From: Pectobacterium actinidiae
GTDB taxonomy: Bacteria > Pseudomonadota > Gammaproteobacteria > Enterobacterales > Enterobacteriaceae
Length of the DNA: 64,000 nucleotides
Assembly (NCBI RefSeq): GCF_000803315.1
Contig: NZ_JRMH01000001.1
Location: forward strand, 372,001-436,000
Direction of reading: 5' to 3'
Translations under genes and position numbers: made by a program
Shown here: positions 31,817-43,310 of the stretch, piece after piece
Layout of the letters: the number at the start of each line of letters is the position of its first letter
How positions within the stretch are numbered: position 1 is the first letter of the stretch
Notes under the pieces: generated by a model
What the model was told of the DNA's origin: nothing
Database searches by the model: none
The model's input: only the letters and a program-made list of their open reading frames with translations

Positions 31817-32347
31817 ATGACACATTATTGGATTGCCCAGTCTGTTGGTGTACTGGCATTTGTCGTCGGTATCACTATGTTTTTCAACCGTAACGATAAA
31901 AAATTCAAAATACAGCTCTCGGCATACAGCGCCGTCATTGGCCTGCATTTCTTCCTGATGGGAGCAAATGCCGCAGGTGCCAGCGCATTATTGAACTCGG
32001 CACGTACGCTCATTTCACTGAAAACACACAACATCCTTGTGATGTTTGTCTTTATCTCACTGACGTTGTTCTTTGGTTTATCAGGCATGAAGCATGCGAT
32101 GGAACTGCTGCCGATAGCGAGTACGGTCGCCAGTACCTGGGCGCTGTTTCGTACTTCTGGGCTGACGACACGCTGCGTGATGTGGTGCTCAACCGCTTGC
32201 TGGGTTACGCATAATATCTGGCTGGGATCGATTGGCGGATCGCTGATCGAAGGCAGTTTCTTGCTGATGAATGGTTTTAACATCATCCGCTTCTGGCGTA
32301 TGCAGCAGCGCGGTATTGATCCTTTTAGCGCGGAGAAGAAAGCGTAA
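31817..32347 (+). CDS. ygjV: YgjV-family inner-membrane protein
   Basis: A 176-residue polytopic membrane protein of unknown function, colinear with E. coli YgjV (183). It is mostly hydrophobic, with the conserved features AQSVGVLAFVVGITMFFNRNDKKFK near the N-terminus (first helix then basic loop) and GSFLLMNGFNIIRFWRM near the C-terminus. MTHYWIAQ is the chosen start, after AGGCAGGG; an ATG 60 bases earlier lies within the uxaA terminator. Confidence 0.92.
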   Translation: MTHYWIAQSVGVLAFVVGITMFFNRNDKKFKIQLSAYSAVIGLHFFLMGANAAGASALLNSARTLISLKTHNILVMFVFISLTLFFGLSGMKHAMELLPIASTVASTWALFRTSGLTTRCVMWCSTACWVTHNIWLGSIGGSLIEGSFLLMNGFNIIRFWRMQQRGIDPFSAEKKA

Positions 32348-32373
32348 TTTCAGGTGTTTCTTGTCACGTTAAC

Positions 32374-32397
32374 GCCGCTCGTTTTTAAACGAGCGGC
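32374..32397. terminator. Bidirectional hairpin, ygjV/sstT
   Basis: GCCGCTCGTTT and AAACGAGCGGC form an 11-bp perfect stem with a TT loop between convergent ygjV and sstT. A T-run is missing, but position and stability fit a shared terminator. Confidence 0.7.
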
Positions 32398-32419
32398 CTG
32401 ATAATCAATCCCAAATCGG

Positions 32420-33667
32420 TTACAGCAGATTCAAGCGCTCTTTTTCCGCCAATTTGGCGTCTTCCGCGTGACACACGGCGGCGATAAACATCACATCCGT
32501 TGAGGAGTTGACGGCGGTTTCTGCGGAATCTTGCAAGACGCCGATGATGAATCCGACCGCCACTACCTGCATGGCGATATCGTTGGAGATACCAAACATG
32601 CTGCACGCCAGTGGAATCAACAGCAGTGAACCACCCGCTACGCCCGATGCGCCACAGGCACACAGCGATGCGACGACGCTGAGCAGCAGCGCGGTCGGCA
32701 CGTCAATCTGAATACCCAAAGTATGGGCGGCGGCTAGCGTCAGCACCGTGATGGTAATGGCGGCGCCCGCCATATTGATGGTGGCACCCAGCGGGATGGC
32801 AACAGAATAGGTGTCTTCATCCAGATTCAGCTTGCGGCACAGTTCCATATTTACCGGAATGTTAGCGGCAGAACTGCGGGTGAAGAATGCCGTCACGCCG
32901 CTCTCGCGCAGGCAGCGTAGCACCAGTGGGTAAGGGTTACTGCGAATCTTCCAGTAAACGATCAGCGGGTTGACCACCAGCGCGACCAGCAGCATACCGC
33001 CAATCAGCACCATCAACAGATGGGCATAGCCCCAGAGTGCGCCGAAGCCCGTTTCCGCCAGTGTTGATGCGACCAGACCGAAAATCCCCAGCGGCGCGAA
33101 ACGAATCACCACGCGCACAATCATGGTGACCGCGTTCGAGGCATCAGTAATCATGCTTTTCGTACTGTCTGAACCGTGGCGGAACGCAATGCCCAAACCA
33201 ACAGCCCAGACCAGAATACCGATGTAGTTCGCATTCAGCAGGGCGTGAATTGGGTTGGCGATGACGCTCATCAACAGCCCTTTCAGCACGTCGACAATGC
33301 CTGATGGCGGCGTGATGTCGGTGGCCTGGGCGCTGAGCGCCAACGTAGAAGGGAAGAGGACGCTGAGCACGACGGCAATCAGCGCTGCTGAGAAGGTGCC
33401 GATGAGGTAAAGAAACAGGATCGGGCGGATATTGGTTTTCTGCCCTTGCTGGTGGTTAGCGATAGACGCCATGACCAGCACCAATACCAGAACAGGCGCG
33501 ACGGCCTTCAGGGCACCAACGAACAGGGTGCCCAATAAACCAGCGGCCAACGCGGCCTGCGTGGACAGAGAAGCCAGAATAATACCGGCTGCCAGCCCCA
33601 GAAGGATCTGTTTAACCAAACTGCCATGAGCAATGTACTGCAAGAAACGAGACTGTTGAGTGTTCAT
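32420..33667 (-). CDS. sstT: Serine/threonine:sodium symporter SstT
   Basis: SstT imports serine and threonine with Na+. The 415 residues (E. coli 414) belong to the dicarboxylate/amino acid:cation symporter fold, with eight membrane helices and two re-entrant loops. The key segments are [24 protein letters not shown] and [22 protein letters not shown], plus [23 protein letters not shown] repeat array lies upstream of its start. Confidence 0.96.
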   Translation of the reverse strand: MNTQQSRFLQYIAHGSLVKQILLGLAAGIILASLSTQAALAAGLLGTLFVGALKAVAPVLVLVLVMASIANHQQGQKTNIRPILFLYLIGTFSAALIAVVLSVLFPSTLALSAQATDITPPSGIVDVLKGLLMSVIANPIHALLNANYIGILVWAVGLGIAFRHGSDSTKSMITDASNAVTMIVRVVIRFAPLGIFGLVASTLAETGFGALWGYAHLLMVLIGGMLLVALVVNPLIVYWKIRSNPYPLVLRCLRESGVTAFFTRSSAANIPVNMELCRKLNLDEDTYSVAIPLGATINMAGAAITITVLTLAAAHTLGIQIDVPTALLLSVVASLCACGASGVAGGSLLLIPLACSMFGISNDIAMQVVAVGFIIGVLQDSAETAVNSSTDVMFIAAVCHAEDAKLAEKERLNLL

Positions 33668-34120
33668 AATATTGACGGCGTAACCGTTCCGCTAAGTGGT
33701 TGTCTGTACGGATCTGGCACCTCTGGCATGAACCGGGTGACTTTTTATTTCCGTAACGAAATGTGTTTGCACGTGTCAGTATATGAAAATTTGTTTTTGA
33801 GAAAAGCGATGATGTGATTTTTTATGACGGACATCCTTGTCCGTCACCCTACGGGCCGTTGCTACGCAACGTTGAAAAACGCTCCTGACGTTTTTTTATG
33901 ACGGGCATTTTTGTCCGTCACTCTGCGGGCCGTTGCTACGCAACGTTGAAAAACGCTCCTGACGTTTTTTTATGACGGGTATTTTTGTCCGGCACCCTGA
34001 GTGCCGTTGCGCTGCGCTGATTTTTGCCTGGCGCGTGTATAGGGACGGTTGAATATAGAAACGCGTGAATGAGGAAAGAGTCTCCACACGGTAGGAACCG
34101 TGCGGAGAGAAGGGGAAACA
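33668..34120. other. sstT-alx intergenic region
   Basis: A 453-bp gap. Roughly half is occupied by tandem copies of a 74-bp hairpin repeat (33818-34030). The part next to sstT should hold its promoter, which I could not place; the part next to alx holds CACACGG/CCGTGCG (34085-34103), a hairpin that may terminate alx. Confidence 0.5.
33818..34030. repeat. Tandem 74-bp hairpin repeats
   Basis: The unit starts ATGACGG at 33824, 33898 and 33972, giving a 74-bp period with two full copies and a degenerate third. Each unit has three hairpins: GACGGACA/TGTCCGTC, CGTTGC-TAC-GCAACG, and AAAAACG-CTCCTGA-CGTTTTT followed by T residues. Copies differ mainly in ways that keep or nearly keep pairing. A diverged single copy is at 48079-48165 and a fragment near 410-426. 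Confidence 0.85.
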
Positions 34121-35074
34121 TTAACGTTCGGCGCGCTTGTTCACCCAGACGTTGATCAACATGGTGATGATCAGAATGCTGGCAACAACGCCCAGAGAAA
34201 TCGCCACCGGAATATGGAAAATATCGATGAGCATCATCTTGGTACCAATGAAGATCAGGATGACGGCCAGGCCATATTTCAACAGCGAGAAGCGTTCAGC
34301 CACGCCAGCCAGCAGGAAGTACATCGCACGCAGACCCAGAATAGCGAACAGGTTTGACGTCAGTACGATAAAGGGATCGGTCGTGACGGCGAAAATAGCC
34401 GGGATACTGTCGACGGCGAAAATCACGTCGCTGATTTCAACCATAATCAGCACCAGAAACAGCGGCGTGGCATACAGTATACCGTTACGACGGACGAAGA
34501 ATTTTTCATTCTCGATGCTATCCGTCATGCGCAGACGGCTACGTAGCCAGCGCACCAGCGGCTTGTCGCCTATCGCTCCACCATCTTCTTTAGCCAGCGC
34601 CATTTTAAGGCCGGTGAACAGCAGGAACGCACCGAACACGTAGAGTAGCCACTGGAACTGCGTGACGAGCCAACTGCCGCCAAACACCATCAGCGTTCTG
34701 AGAACGATGGCACCCAACACGCCGTAAATCAGCACGCGACGTTGGTATTGCGGGGGAACGGCGAAGTAGCCGAATAGCATCAGCCAGACGAAGACGTTAT
34801 CGACGGCAAGCGCTTTCTCGATCAAATAACCGGTCAGGAAAGCCAGAGACTGGGCGTTGGCAACCTCGCGACCCATCGTGCCATCCAGATACCACCAGAA
34901 ACCGGCGTTGAACAGCAGAGAGAGCGTGACCCAGATGATAGACCAGACGGCAGCCTGTTTGAACGTCATTACCGTCGACCCTTTGCGCCCTTGATAGAGC
35001 AGGTCGATGGCCAGCATCACTATAACAATGGCAGCGAAGCTGCCCCATAACCATGGCGTGCCGATGGTGTGCAT
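34121..35074 (-). CDS. alx: TerC-family manganese exporter-like protein Alx
   Basis: Alx is a TerC-family inner-membrane protein induced by alkaline pH and manganese in E. coli and implicated in Mn2+ export. The 317-residue product has about nine hydrophobic spans and the TerC motifs [16 protein letters not shown] and [19 protein letters not shown], whose Asp residues in the membrane are conserved. [11 protein letters not shown] is the start by alignment; an upstream GTG frame lies inside the riboswitch and is rejected. Control by the leader riboswitch is described separately. Confidence 0.95.
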   Translation of the reverse strand: MHTIGTPWLWGSFAAIVIVMLAIDLLYQGRKGSTVMTFKQAAVWSIIWVTLSLLFNAGFWWYLDGTMGREVANAQSLAFLTGYLIEKALAVDNVFVWLMLFGYFAVPPQYQRRVLIYGVLGAIVLRTLMVFGGSWLVTQFQWLLYVFGAFLLFTGLKMALAKEDGGAIGDKPLVRWLRSRLRMTDSIENEKFFVRRNGILYATPLFLVLIMVEISDVIFAVDSIPAIFAVTTDPFIVLTSNLFAILGLRAMYFLLAGVAERFSLLKYGLAVILIFIGTKMMLIDIFHIPVAISLGVVASILIITMLINVWVNKRAER

Positions 35075-35094
35075 AGCAAGATCCTTAAATAGAA

Positions 35095-35128
35095 ACAAAA
35101 ACGGCCAACATCGGAAGGACGCTGGCCG
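35095..35128 (-). terminator. Attenuator hairpin in the alx leader
   Basis: CGGCCAGCG and GATGTTGGCCG pair (minus strand) around a CTTCC loop, followed by TTTTTG. It lies between the riboswitch aptamer and the alx ribosome-binding site, so it can stop transcription before the gene. Confidence 0.75.
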
Positions 35129-35144
35129 CTTGTTATTAAAGCTG

Positions 35145-35285
35145 CAAATGCACCTCGCCTTCCGGCAAGGTCTCACTTACAACATTAATGAAGCTGTTTC
35201 ATCAAGGTTGCCCAGTAACCGGATGCGGAACGCATCGTAATGACGATTAGCTGGCGGAAAAGTTACTCCCCTTTGCCTGACTGAA
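35145..35285 (-). ncRNA. yybP-ykoY manganese riboswitch of alx
   Basis: On the minus strand the leader contains the two invariant parts of this aptamer: AAAGGGGAGTAAC (35273-35261 region) in the first loop and AGTGAGACCTTGCC-GGAA-GGCGAGG (35177-35153) forming the second loop and stem. The intervening segment forms the joining helices. In E. coli the same element (PRE) upstream of alx responds to Mn2+ and pH. Boundaries are approximate. Confidence 0.9.
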
Positions 35286-35327
35286 GATAGGTGAAAAGAT
35301 GATCTTGGTCAAATAATTATCGCCGTC

Positions 35328-36326
35328 TTACTCCACATTTCCCGGCGTGGCGGCATCGGCAGGAAACACGACCCCGGTTTGGCGGCGAATTTCTGTCAGC
35401 AGCCCCGCGACGGTACGTGAGCGCGCCAGTTCCGCATGGTTAATGTCGCTATCGTTCACCAGCGTGGCGAAGACGTCAGCTTCGTACAGCATGCTGTTGA
35501 TATGCTGCGGTTGGGTGAGATCCAGTTGCTTGCCTTCACGCGGGATGAATTTCACGTTATGGCATTCAGACACTTTTTCAATCACCAGCGAACCGTCTTC
35601 TCCCTGTATTTCGCTGGGAATAGCGGAGTGGCTGACTTTGGAGTGAACGATGGTCACATCGAAATCGCCGTAATTCAGGATGATACTGCCATGTGCGTCG
35701 ACGCCGCTTTCCAGCAGTGTCGCGCTAGCCTGCGTGGTGCACGGTTCTCCCCACAGCGCGACGGCGAAGGCTAGACAGTAGTAGCCGATATCCATGATGG
35801 AGCCGTTGGAGAAGGCTGGATTGAACGTATTCGGGTTTTCACCAGCCAGATAGCGCGGGTAGCGCGAGGAATACTGGCAGTAATTCAGCACCACTTTACG
35901 CAATCTGCCGACTTTCGGCAGCGCCTGTTGTACCACGCTAAAGTTGGGCAGGCTGGCGGTTTTGAACGCTTCAAACAGCACGACCTGATTTTCTCTGGCA
36001 CAGGCGATCATCTGTTCGACTTCATAACGGTTGGAAGCCAGCGGTTTTTCACAGATGACGTGCTTGCCGTGGCTGAGGAAGAGCAGAGCCTGTTCGCAGT
36101 GCAGGGAATTCGGGCTGGCCAGATACACTGCGTCGATAAGATCGGATTTCGCCATGGTTTCCAGTGAATCAAACAGCGTATCCACCATGTAATCGGCTTG
36201 AAACGGCTGTGCTTTTTCTGCCGTGCGTGAATAGATCGCGGTGAGCTTCAGTTTGCCGGTTTCATGGGCGGCATCAACAAACTGACGGGTGATCCAACTG
36301 GTTCCTACAATAGCGAAGCGAATCAT
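35328..36326 (-). CDS. ygjR: GFO/IDH/MocA-family oxidoreductase YgjR
   Basis: The 332-residue product is a predicted NAD(P)-dependent sugar oxidoreductase with substrate unknown. The Rossmann start is MIRFAIVGTSWITRQFV, followed by YLASPNSLHCEQALLFLSHGKHVICEKPLASN, where EKP carries the conserved catalytic-site Lys, and a C-terminal alpha/beta domain (GSIMDIGYYCLAF). MIRFAIVG is chosen as the start; 24 upstream bases stay open but align with nothing. Confidence 0.9.
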   Translation of the reverse strand: MIRFAIVGTSWITRQFVDAAHETGKLKLTAIYSRTAEKAQPFQADYMVDTLFDSLETMAKSDLIDAVYLASPNSLHCEQALLFLSHGKHVICEKPLASNRYEVEQMIACARENQVVLFEAFKTASLPNFSVVQQALPKVGRLRKVVLNYCQYSSRYPRYLAGENPNTFNPAFSNGSIMDIGYYCLAFAVALWGEPCTTQASATLLESGVDAHGSIILNYGDFDVTIVHSKVSHSAIPSEIQGEDGSLVIEKVSECHNVKFIPREGKQLDLTQPQHINSMLYEADVFATLVNDSDINHAELARSRTVAGLLTEIRRQTGVVFPADAATPGNVE

Positions 36327-36487
36327 AAGCGTTTGGTATCCTGAAGGCATTGGCGATGACTATGCAGATTATCACGGTGAAATGACAAGGCAACGTCAAT
36401 CATTTCCCGTTCTGGCAGAGAAAAGCATTTACTGATGGGCTATTTTAAGGGATAAACAGCGCAAATTTTATGATGCAGGAGAGGCTA

Positions 36488-37627
36488 ATGAGCCAACTCG
36501 AATTGGAAACGTGCAACCTGACGTTGGTGCGTTACCCTCAGGTCGCTGAAAACTCGGCGTTACAGGCGTGGGATGCCGCAGATGAATATCTGCTGCGTGA
36601 GCTCGCTACGATGGAAATTGCGCCGGGTCCACGCCTGATTTTCAATGATACGTTTGGCGCGCTGGCCTGCGGTTTACAGGCGCAATCGCCCGTCAGTATC
36701 AGTGACTCTTACCTCAGCCAACTGGCGACGCGGCACAATCTGGAATTGAACGGTTATGATGCCGATGCGGTAACGCTGTTAGATAGCATGGCGGAGTTGC
36801 CCGCGGCACCCGCGCTGGTAGTGATTAAAATTCCTAAAACGATCGCGCTGCTGGAACACCAGTTGAGAATGTTGCGTAAGGTCGTTACGCCGCAAACGCG
36901 CATCATCGCCGGAGCGAAAGCGAAAGATATTCACACCTCTACGCTGCAACTGTTTGAACGCGTGATGGGGCCGACGAAAACCTCGCTGGCCTGGAAAAAG
37001 GCGCGTCTGGTTCACTGTGAGTGGGCGGAACTAAAAGTCAGTGAGCAGTCACTTACTACTGAGTGGGAGCTGGATGGTTACGGCTATCGCATTCAAAACC
37101 ATGCTAACGTGTATTCACGTAATGGGTTGGATATCGGCGCGCGTTTCTTTATGCAGCATTTGCCGGAACAGCTAGACGGTAAGATCGTCGATCTTGGCTG
37201 CGGAAACGGCGTGATTGGGCTGGCGGCGCTGAAAGCTAACCCGGAAGCCACTGTGGGTTTCTTCGATGAATCCTATATGGCGGTGGCATCGAGCCAGATG
37301 AACGTTGACGCCAACTGCCCGCAGGATGTCGAGCGCTGTAGTTTTGTGGTAAATAACGGATTGGCACGTGTTAAGCGCGATACGTTACAGGCCGTGTTGT
37401 GCAACCCGCCATTCCACCAGCAACATGCGGTGACGGATGAAATTGCCTGGCAGATGTTTATGGATGCCCGCCGCTGTCTTCAGGTTGGCGGAGAACTGCG
37501 CATTGTGGGGAATCGCCATCTGGACTATTTCCACAAGTTGAAGCGTCTATTCGGTAATTGTGAAACCCTCGCCAGCAACACGAAGTTCGCTGTTCTGCGT
37601 GCGGTGAAAACGGGGTCGTCCCGCTAA
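36488..37627 (+). CDS. rlmG: 23S rRNA m2G1835 methyltransferase RlmG
   Basis: RlmG methylates N2 of G1835 in 23S rRNA using S-adenosylmethionine. The 379-residue protein has two related domains; the C-terminal one has the AdoMet-binding [15 protein letters not shown] and the base-methyltransferase motif LCNPPFHQ. The start follows AGGAGAGGCTA. It is a standalone gene between divergent ygjR and an ERIC element. Confidence 0.95.
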   Translation: MSQLELETCNLTLVRYPQVAENSALQAWDAADEYLLRELATMEIAPGPRLIFNDTFGALACGLQAQSPVSISDSYLSQLATRHNLELNGYDADAVTLLDSMAELPAAPALVVIKIPKTIALLEHQLRMLRKVVTPQTRIIAGAKAKDIHTSTLQLFERVMGPTKTSLAWKKARLVHCEWAELKVSEQSLTTEWELDGYGYRIQNHANVYSRNGLDIGARFFMQHLPEQLDGKIVDLGCGNGVIGLAALKANPEATVGFFDESYMAVASSQMNVDANCPQDVERCSFVVNNGLARVKRDTLQAVLCNPPFHQQHAVTDEIAWQMFMDARRCLQVGGELRIVGNRHLDYFHKLKRLFGNCETLASNTKFAVLRAVKTGSSR

Positions 37628-37639
37628 ACTGAATTTGTC

Positions 37640-37766
<127 letters not shown>

Positions 37767-37768
37767 AA

Positions 37769-39856
<2,088 letters not shown>

Positions 39857-40023
39857 CTAGCGGTAATTGAGAGAGTTGTGAAATTTATGTTTATTTATTG
39901 TGATTGATGTCATTGCTAACCATGGGGAGAAGCGTGTGCAGACAAGGGATCGTGCGCTGGAGTGTTTGTTGTCGGGGGCGTGTGACATTATAATCCGCGA
40001 GTTTATTGGGCAAAGGTATCGTT

Positions 40024-40320
40024 ATGCGGGTGGAAGAGTTGGAATATCGGCTGGATAGCGCACTTCGGGCGTTAGAGCAAAGCGTTCAGCGTCAGCAGCA
40101 GACGTGGCGTCAGGAACATCAGTCCCTCCAGCAGCAGTTGCTTCAGGCGAAAGAGCGTGACGTTTACCTTTGTGCGCAGATTGAACGGCTCTCTGCGCAA
40201 CTGAGTGTCATGGATAGTTCGCCGGAGCGCAATCCACTGATTCAGAAAATGAAGGTCATTCATGCCCATCTTGATGTGTTGGCACAAGAAGCTAGCGCTT
40301 TTAGACGTTCACTGCGGTAA
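40024..40320 (+). CDS. Small coiled-coil protein of unknown function
   Basis: The 98-residue product is almost entirely helical and rich in Gln, Leu, Glu and Arg (VEELEYRLDSALRALEQSV, QQQTWRQEHQSLQQQLLQAK), which predicts a long coiled coil. There is no signal peptide or membrane span. I do not recognise the family; the pattern recalls MbeD/MobD-type or ZapB-like helical proteins without clear identity. AAAGG precedes the ATG, and a hairpin overlaps the stop. It stands alone between fadH and spy. Confidence 0.7.
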   Translation: MRVEELEYRLDSALRALEQSVQRQQQTWRQEHQSLQQQLLQAKERDVYLCAQIERLSAQLSVMDSSPERNPLIQKMKVIHAHLDVLAQEASAFRRSLR

Positions 40321-40332
40321 TCGCACCGCAGT
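40311..40332 (+). terminator. Hairpin over the stop of the coiled-coil gene
   Basis: ACTGCGG and CCGCAGT form a 7-bp stem spanning the TAA at 40318. No T-run follows. Confidence 0.4.
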
Positions 40333-40353
40333 ATCAGTATTATGATGATGCGT

Positions 40354-40377
40354 CGTTAACGCCCTATTTCGTTAACG
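40354..40377. promoter_or_regulatory. Twin CGTTAACG palindromes before spy
   Basis: The perfect palindrome CGTTAACG occurs at 40354-40361 and 40370-40377, 16 bp apart, about 180 bp upstream of spy. It could be an operator, but no regulator with this site is known to me. A TATACT -10-like hexamer for spy lies at 40491-40496. Confidence 0.3.
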
Positions 40378-40553
40378 TAATGCTTCCGCTTCCTTACACA
40401 ATTCTTCCTCATTCTCCATAATTGCCGCAAATGTGGAGCCGACACTTGCAGAGATTTACCCTTGCTCTAATTAACTGAAGGTGTCGAGCCTATACTTTCT
40501 CTCGTAGCACGGCACTCGCCGTCGACAAATCAATTCAGAGAGAGGAATAGAAT

Positions 40554-41042
40554 ATGCGTAAACTCACTGCAATGCTGGTTGCTTCTTCTTTGGCATTGGG
40601 CGCGGCAGGTATCGCGCATGCTAATGACGCACCGAAAGGTCCTGGCCCGGAACACAAGATGATGATGAAAGAGGGTCGGGAGCATCGTGGCATGATGGGG
40701 CCGGATGCGATGTTTAAGGAGCTGAATTTGACAGAAGCGCAGAAGCAGCAAATTAAAGACATCATGAAAGCGTCTCGTGAGAAAATGCACAAAGCGATGC
40801 AGGATGACCGCCGTGATATGCATAGCCTGGTCGCCTCCGATACGTTTGATGCTGCAAAAGCCCAGGCGCAGTTGGATAAAGCCGACGCAGTGCACAAGGC
40901 CAGAATGCTTAACGGACTGGAAACCAAAAACAAAATTTACAACGTTCTGACGCCAGAACAGAAAAAGCAGTACAACGACAACTTTGAAAAACGGCTGACT
41001 CAACCGCCAAAACCTGACGACAAGCCTGTCCCAGCGGAATAA
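40554..41042 (+). CDS. spy: Periplasmic chaperone Spy
   Basis: Spy is an ATP-independent periplasmic chaperone induced by envelope stress through Cpx and Bae. The 162-residue precursor has a signal peptide ending at AHA (residue 23), a Met/His-rich segment (HKMMMKEGREHRGMM), then the thin helical cradle with two LTxxQ motifs: LNLTEAQKQQIKDIM and NVLTPEQKKQYNDNFEKRL. The sequence is closer to Spy than to CpxP. It has its own terminator. Confidence 0.94.
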   Translation: MRKLTAMLVASSLALGAAGIAHANDAPKGPGPEHKMMMKEGREHRGMMGPDAMFKELNLTEAQKQQIKDIMKASREKMHKAMQDDRRDMHSLVASDTFDAAKAQAQLDKADAVHKARMLNGLETKNKIYNVLTPEQKKQYNDNFEKRLTQPPKPDDKPVPAE

Positions 41043-41091
41043 CGCGTTATTTCATGAATTGACGCGATAGCTAAAATACCCAAGTTAGTAG

Positions 41092-41147
41092 ACCACCGGA
41101 TTGACGTATTACCTCATCGGTAATGCTTCGACCCGGTGGTTTTTTTA
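41092..41147 (+). terminator. Terminator after spy
   Basis: ACCACCGG and CCGGTGGT close a long hairpin with an inner ATTACC/GGTAAT stem, followed by seven T residues. Confidence 0.85.
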
Positions 41148-41251
41148 TTTATTTTCACTCCAGCATCATACTGTGAGTAGGGAAATGATTAATGCTATTC
41201 TCATGCGGAGACAGCAGGTGAAATGATCGGACAGCGGGCGGTAAAGGACAG

Positions 41252-42721
41252 ATGAATCAGGATTTGATGTTGAAAACGATAAAGTTCATGCCGTTTTTGT
41301 TCCTGACTACCCTGATAGTGAGCTGTCTGGGATTTCGGTTTCGAGTGTTGGATGAGCTGTCGCTGTTTTGGCCTGCCAACATTCTGGTTTTTTGCCTCAT
41401 GATTAGTTTCAGAACCAGAAAAGGGGCGATAAAAGGTAAAACGCTCTCTGTCTGTATCGGTTTTCTGGTGAGTTATGCGGCGATGCTGTCGGCCGCGTTA
41501 CTGATGGACAATAACTCACCGTTAAAAACCAAGGTGTTGTTATGTTTGTGCAACATGGTCTTTGTGGTATCGGCCTGGTGCGCCTTTTGCCTGTTGTGTC
41601 GGTTTACCGGAAAGTGGTCGACCTTTGAAAAATTCAGCAAATATTACGTCTATATTATTTTTGCTTCGACGTTTGTCGGTGCGTTCTTATCCGGCGTGGC
41701 GTATGGGTTGTATGCCTATGTCTATGATACGGGGAACCGCTATGCCGAGTTTATGGACTGGTTCAGCGAACAGTTGGGAACCGGCATTATCCTCGCGTTC
41801 TTTTTCCTACGCGGCAAAGATATCCTGCGTGCGCTACGGAATATTCCGCTGTGCCCTAAGCACATCAGAGAAAATATCTTTCCCCTTCTGCTCTTCATCA
41901 TCTTCTTATTAGTGAGTCTGTTTTTTCTGGATGCCAGCCTGATTACGCTGTCCGTTATTCCACTCACGTTGTGTGCGTTCAATTACTCTTTTCCGGTCAT
42001 GTCGTTGCTCTGTGCGATTACCGGCGTGATACTGAATTATCTCTATATTAATCAGGTCGGTATACTCATCGATTCGAATTCCGAAGCTTACATTAATTCG
42101 TTTCTGACCACGGCGCGGCTGAACATCGCGATGCTTATTATGGCGATGTTAAGCGTCTCCCATTTTGTCTCGATGAACCGGCGACTGATTAAAATTATTG
42201 AAAGCGGTAGCCGGAAGGATGCGCTCACCAATACTTTCAATCGTCGGGCGTTTCTCAGCATGTTGAATGGGAAGCAGAATGCACTGGAGTATAAGAAAAA
42301 GCGCCAATTAACACTGCTATTTCTGGATATCGACTATTTTAAGCAGGTCAACGATACCTACGGCCATGCCAGCGGTGATGAACTGATCGCTAGCTTTTCC
42401 CGTATGCTGAGCGCAAATATTCGGGCGAGTGACATTCTTTGCCGCTGGGGTGGCGAAGAGTTTGTCATTGCGGCTTATGATCTGACGGCTGAGCAATCTG
42501 AAGCGATGGCCGAAACGCTGCGGCATCTTACGGAATCCACAGCGCTTACGCTGCCGGATGGGCGGGAAATCCATTTTACGGTCAGTATTGGTGTTGCCGT
42601 ATTTGCCCAGTATGAAGGCGATAATATTGACGATCTGATCGGGCTGGCGGACGAGCAACTGTACAAAGCGAAGGCGCAGGGGCGTAATCGTATCTGCATG
42701 CGTCTGGTCGAGGACGCTTGA
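41252..42721 (+). CDS. Membrane-bound diguanylate cyclase (GGDEF)
   Basis: The enzyme makes cyclic di-GMP from GTP. Of 489 residues, the first 310 form an array of about eight to ten membrane helices of MASE-type sensor character, followed by SRKDALTNTFNRRAFL, which starts the GGDEF domain. The active site RWGGEEF is intact, as are FLDIDYFKQVND and the inhibitory I-site RASD five residues before GGEEF, so product feedback is expected. The C-terminus has ADEQLYKAKAQGRNRI. No EAL domain is present. What the membrane part senses is unknown. Confidence 0.93.
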   Translation: MNQDLMLKTIKFMPFLFLTTLIVSCLGFRFRVLDELSLFWPANILVFCLMISFRTRKGAIKGKTLSVCIGFLVSYAAMLSAALLMDNNSPLKTKVLLCLCNMVFVVSAWCAFCLLCRFTGKWSTFEKFSKYYVYIIFASTFVGAFLSGVAYGLYAYVYDTGNRYAEFMDWFSEQLGTGIILAFFFLRGKDILRALRNIPLCPKHIRENIFPLLLFIIFLLVSLFFLDASLITLSVIPLTLCAFNYSFPVMSLLCAITGVILNYLYINQVGILIDSNSEAYINSFLTTARLNIAMLIMAMLSVSHFVSMNRRLIKIIESGSRKDALTNTFNRRAFLSMLNGKQNALEYKKKRQLTLLFLDIDYFKQVNDTYGHASGDELIASFSRMLSANIRASDILCRWGGEEFVIAAYDLTAEQSEAMAETLRHLTESTALTLPDGREIHFTVSIGVAVFAQYEGDNIDDLIGLADEQLYKAKAQGRNRICMRLVEDA

Positions 42722-42792
42722 ATCTTCCCTTGACCTTCCCCTTACTGGAACGTCTACCCTCAAAACGTACTGTGACTGATTGAGAGGTTGTG

Positions 42793-43155
42793 ATGAAGAA
42801 AGTCCATTTGTTATTAACGGCAGCATTGCTGGTTCCGTTTCTCTCGTTTGCCGCCGACAGCGCGCACAGCGGCCATGGTTCTGCGAACGACGCGTCGTCT
42901 TCCCAGCAGGCGTATAAGAAAGGGATGGATGCGATGCATAGCGAGATGATGGAAGGGATGCAGGCTACCGATCCTGATATTGCCTTCGCCAAAGGGATGA
43001 TTGCGCACCATCGTGGCGCGATTGATATGGCGAAGACGGAACTGCAATATGGCAAAGATCCGGAATTGCGCAAGCTGGCGGAAGAGATTATTAAGGCCCA
43101 GCAGCCAGAGATCGACCAAATGGAAGCCTGGCTGAAGAAGCAGAGTAAGCCGTAA
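42793..43155 (+). CDS. Exported DUF305 (CopM-like) protein
   Basis: The 120-residue product has a signal peptide (MKKVHLLLTAALLVPFLSFA), a short Ser/His-rich linker (SAHSGHGSA) and a four-helix DUF305 domain with the signature GMIAHHRGAIDMAKTEL and Met-rich DAMHSEMMEGM. Members of this ferritin-like family often bind copper or silver in the periplasm; that role is inferred from the His and Met residues. The ATG at 42793 follows GAGAGG by five bases. No copper-efflux gene lies nearby. Confidence 0.88.
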   Translation: MKKVHLLLTAALLVPFLSFAADSAHSGHGSANDASSSQQAYKKGMDAMHSEMMEGMQATDPDIAFAKGMIAHHRGAIDMAKTELQYGKDPELRKLAEEIIKAQQPEIDQMEAWLKKQSKP

Positions 43156-43163
43156 CATTGCTG

Positions 43164-43197
43164 ATGGTGCTTCTTTTGGGAAGCGCCATTCCGTTTT
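43164..43197 (+). terminator. Terminator after the DUF305 gene
   Basis: ATGGTGCTTC pairs with GAAGCGCCAT (one wobble), followed by TCCGTTTTT. It means the second terminator at 43339-43387 does not serve this gene. Confidence 0.75.
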
Positions 43198-43242
43198 TAC
43201 GGCGCCATAGGCAGGGCCATGTTGCCTAATGGGTAAAAATTT

Positions 43243-43258
43243 AGTGACTGTTTTCACA
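43243..43258 (+). promoter_or_regulatory. CRP-like site upstream of the beta-glucoside PTS gene
   Basis: AGTGA-CTGTTT-TCACA matches the CRP consensus TGTGA-N6-TCACA with one mismatch. It lies about 55-60 bp before the likely 5' end of the leader RNA, a class I activation distance. A matching site precedes the partner glycosidase gene. Confidence 0.65.
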
Positions 43259-43310
43259 GAATAAAACGTGGAGATAGCTTTCTTCACATTAACTTGTTAG
43301 AAAACAGGAA

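Noticed and set aside
33818-34030. CRISPR array
   Set aside because: The repeats are directly adjacent 74-bp units without unique spacers, and no cas gene is present.
35075-35176. Upstream extension of alx from a GTG at 35176
   Set aside because: The GTG belongs to the GTGAGACC loop of the manganese riboswitch, and the frame crosses the leader terminator.
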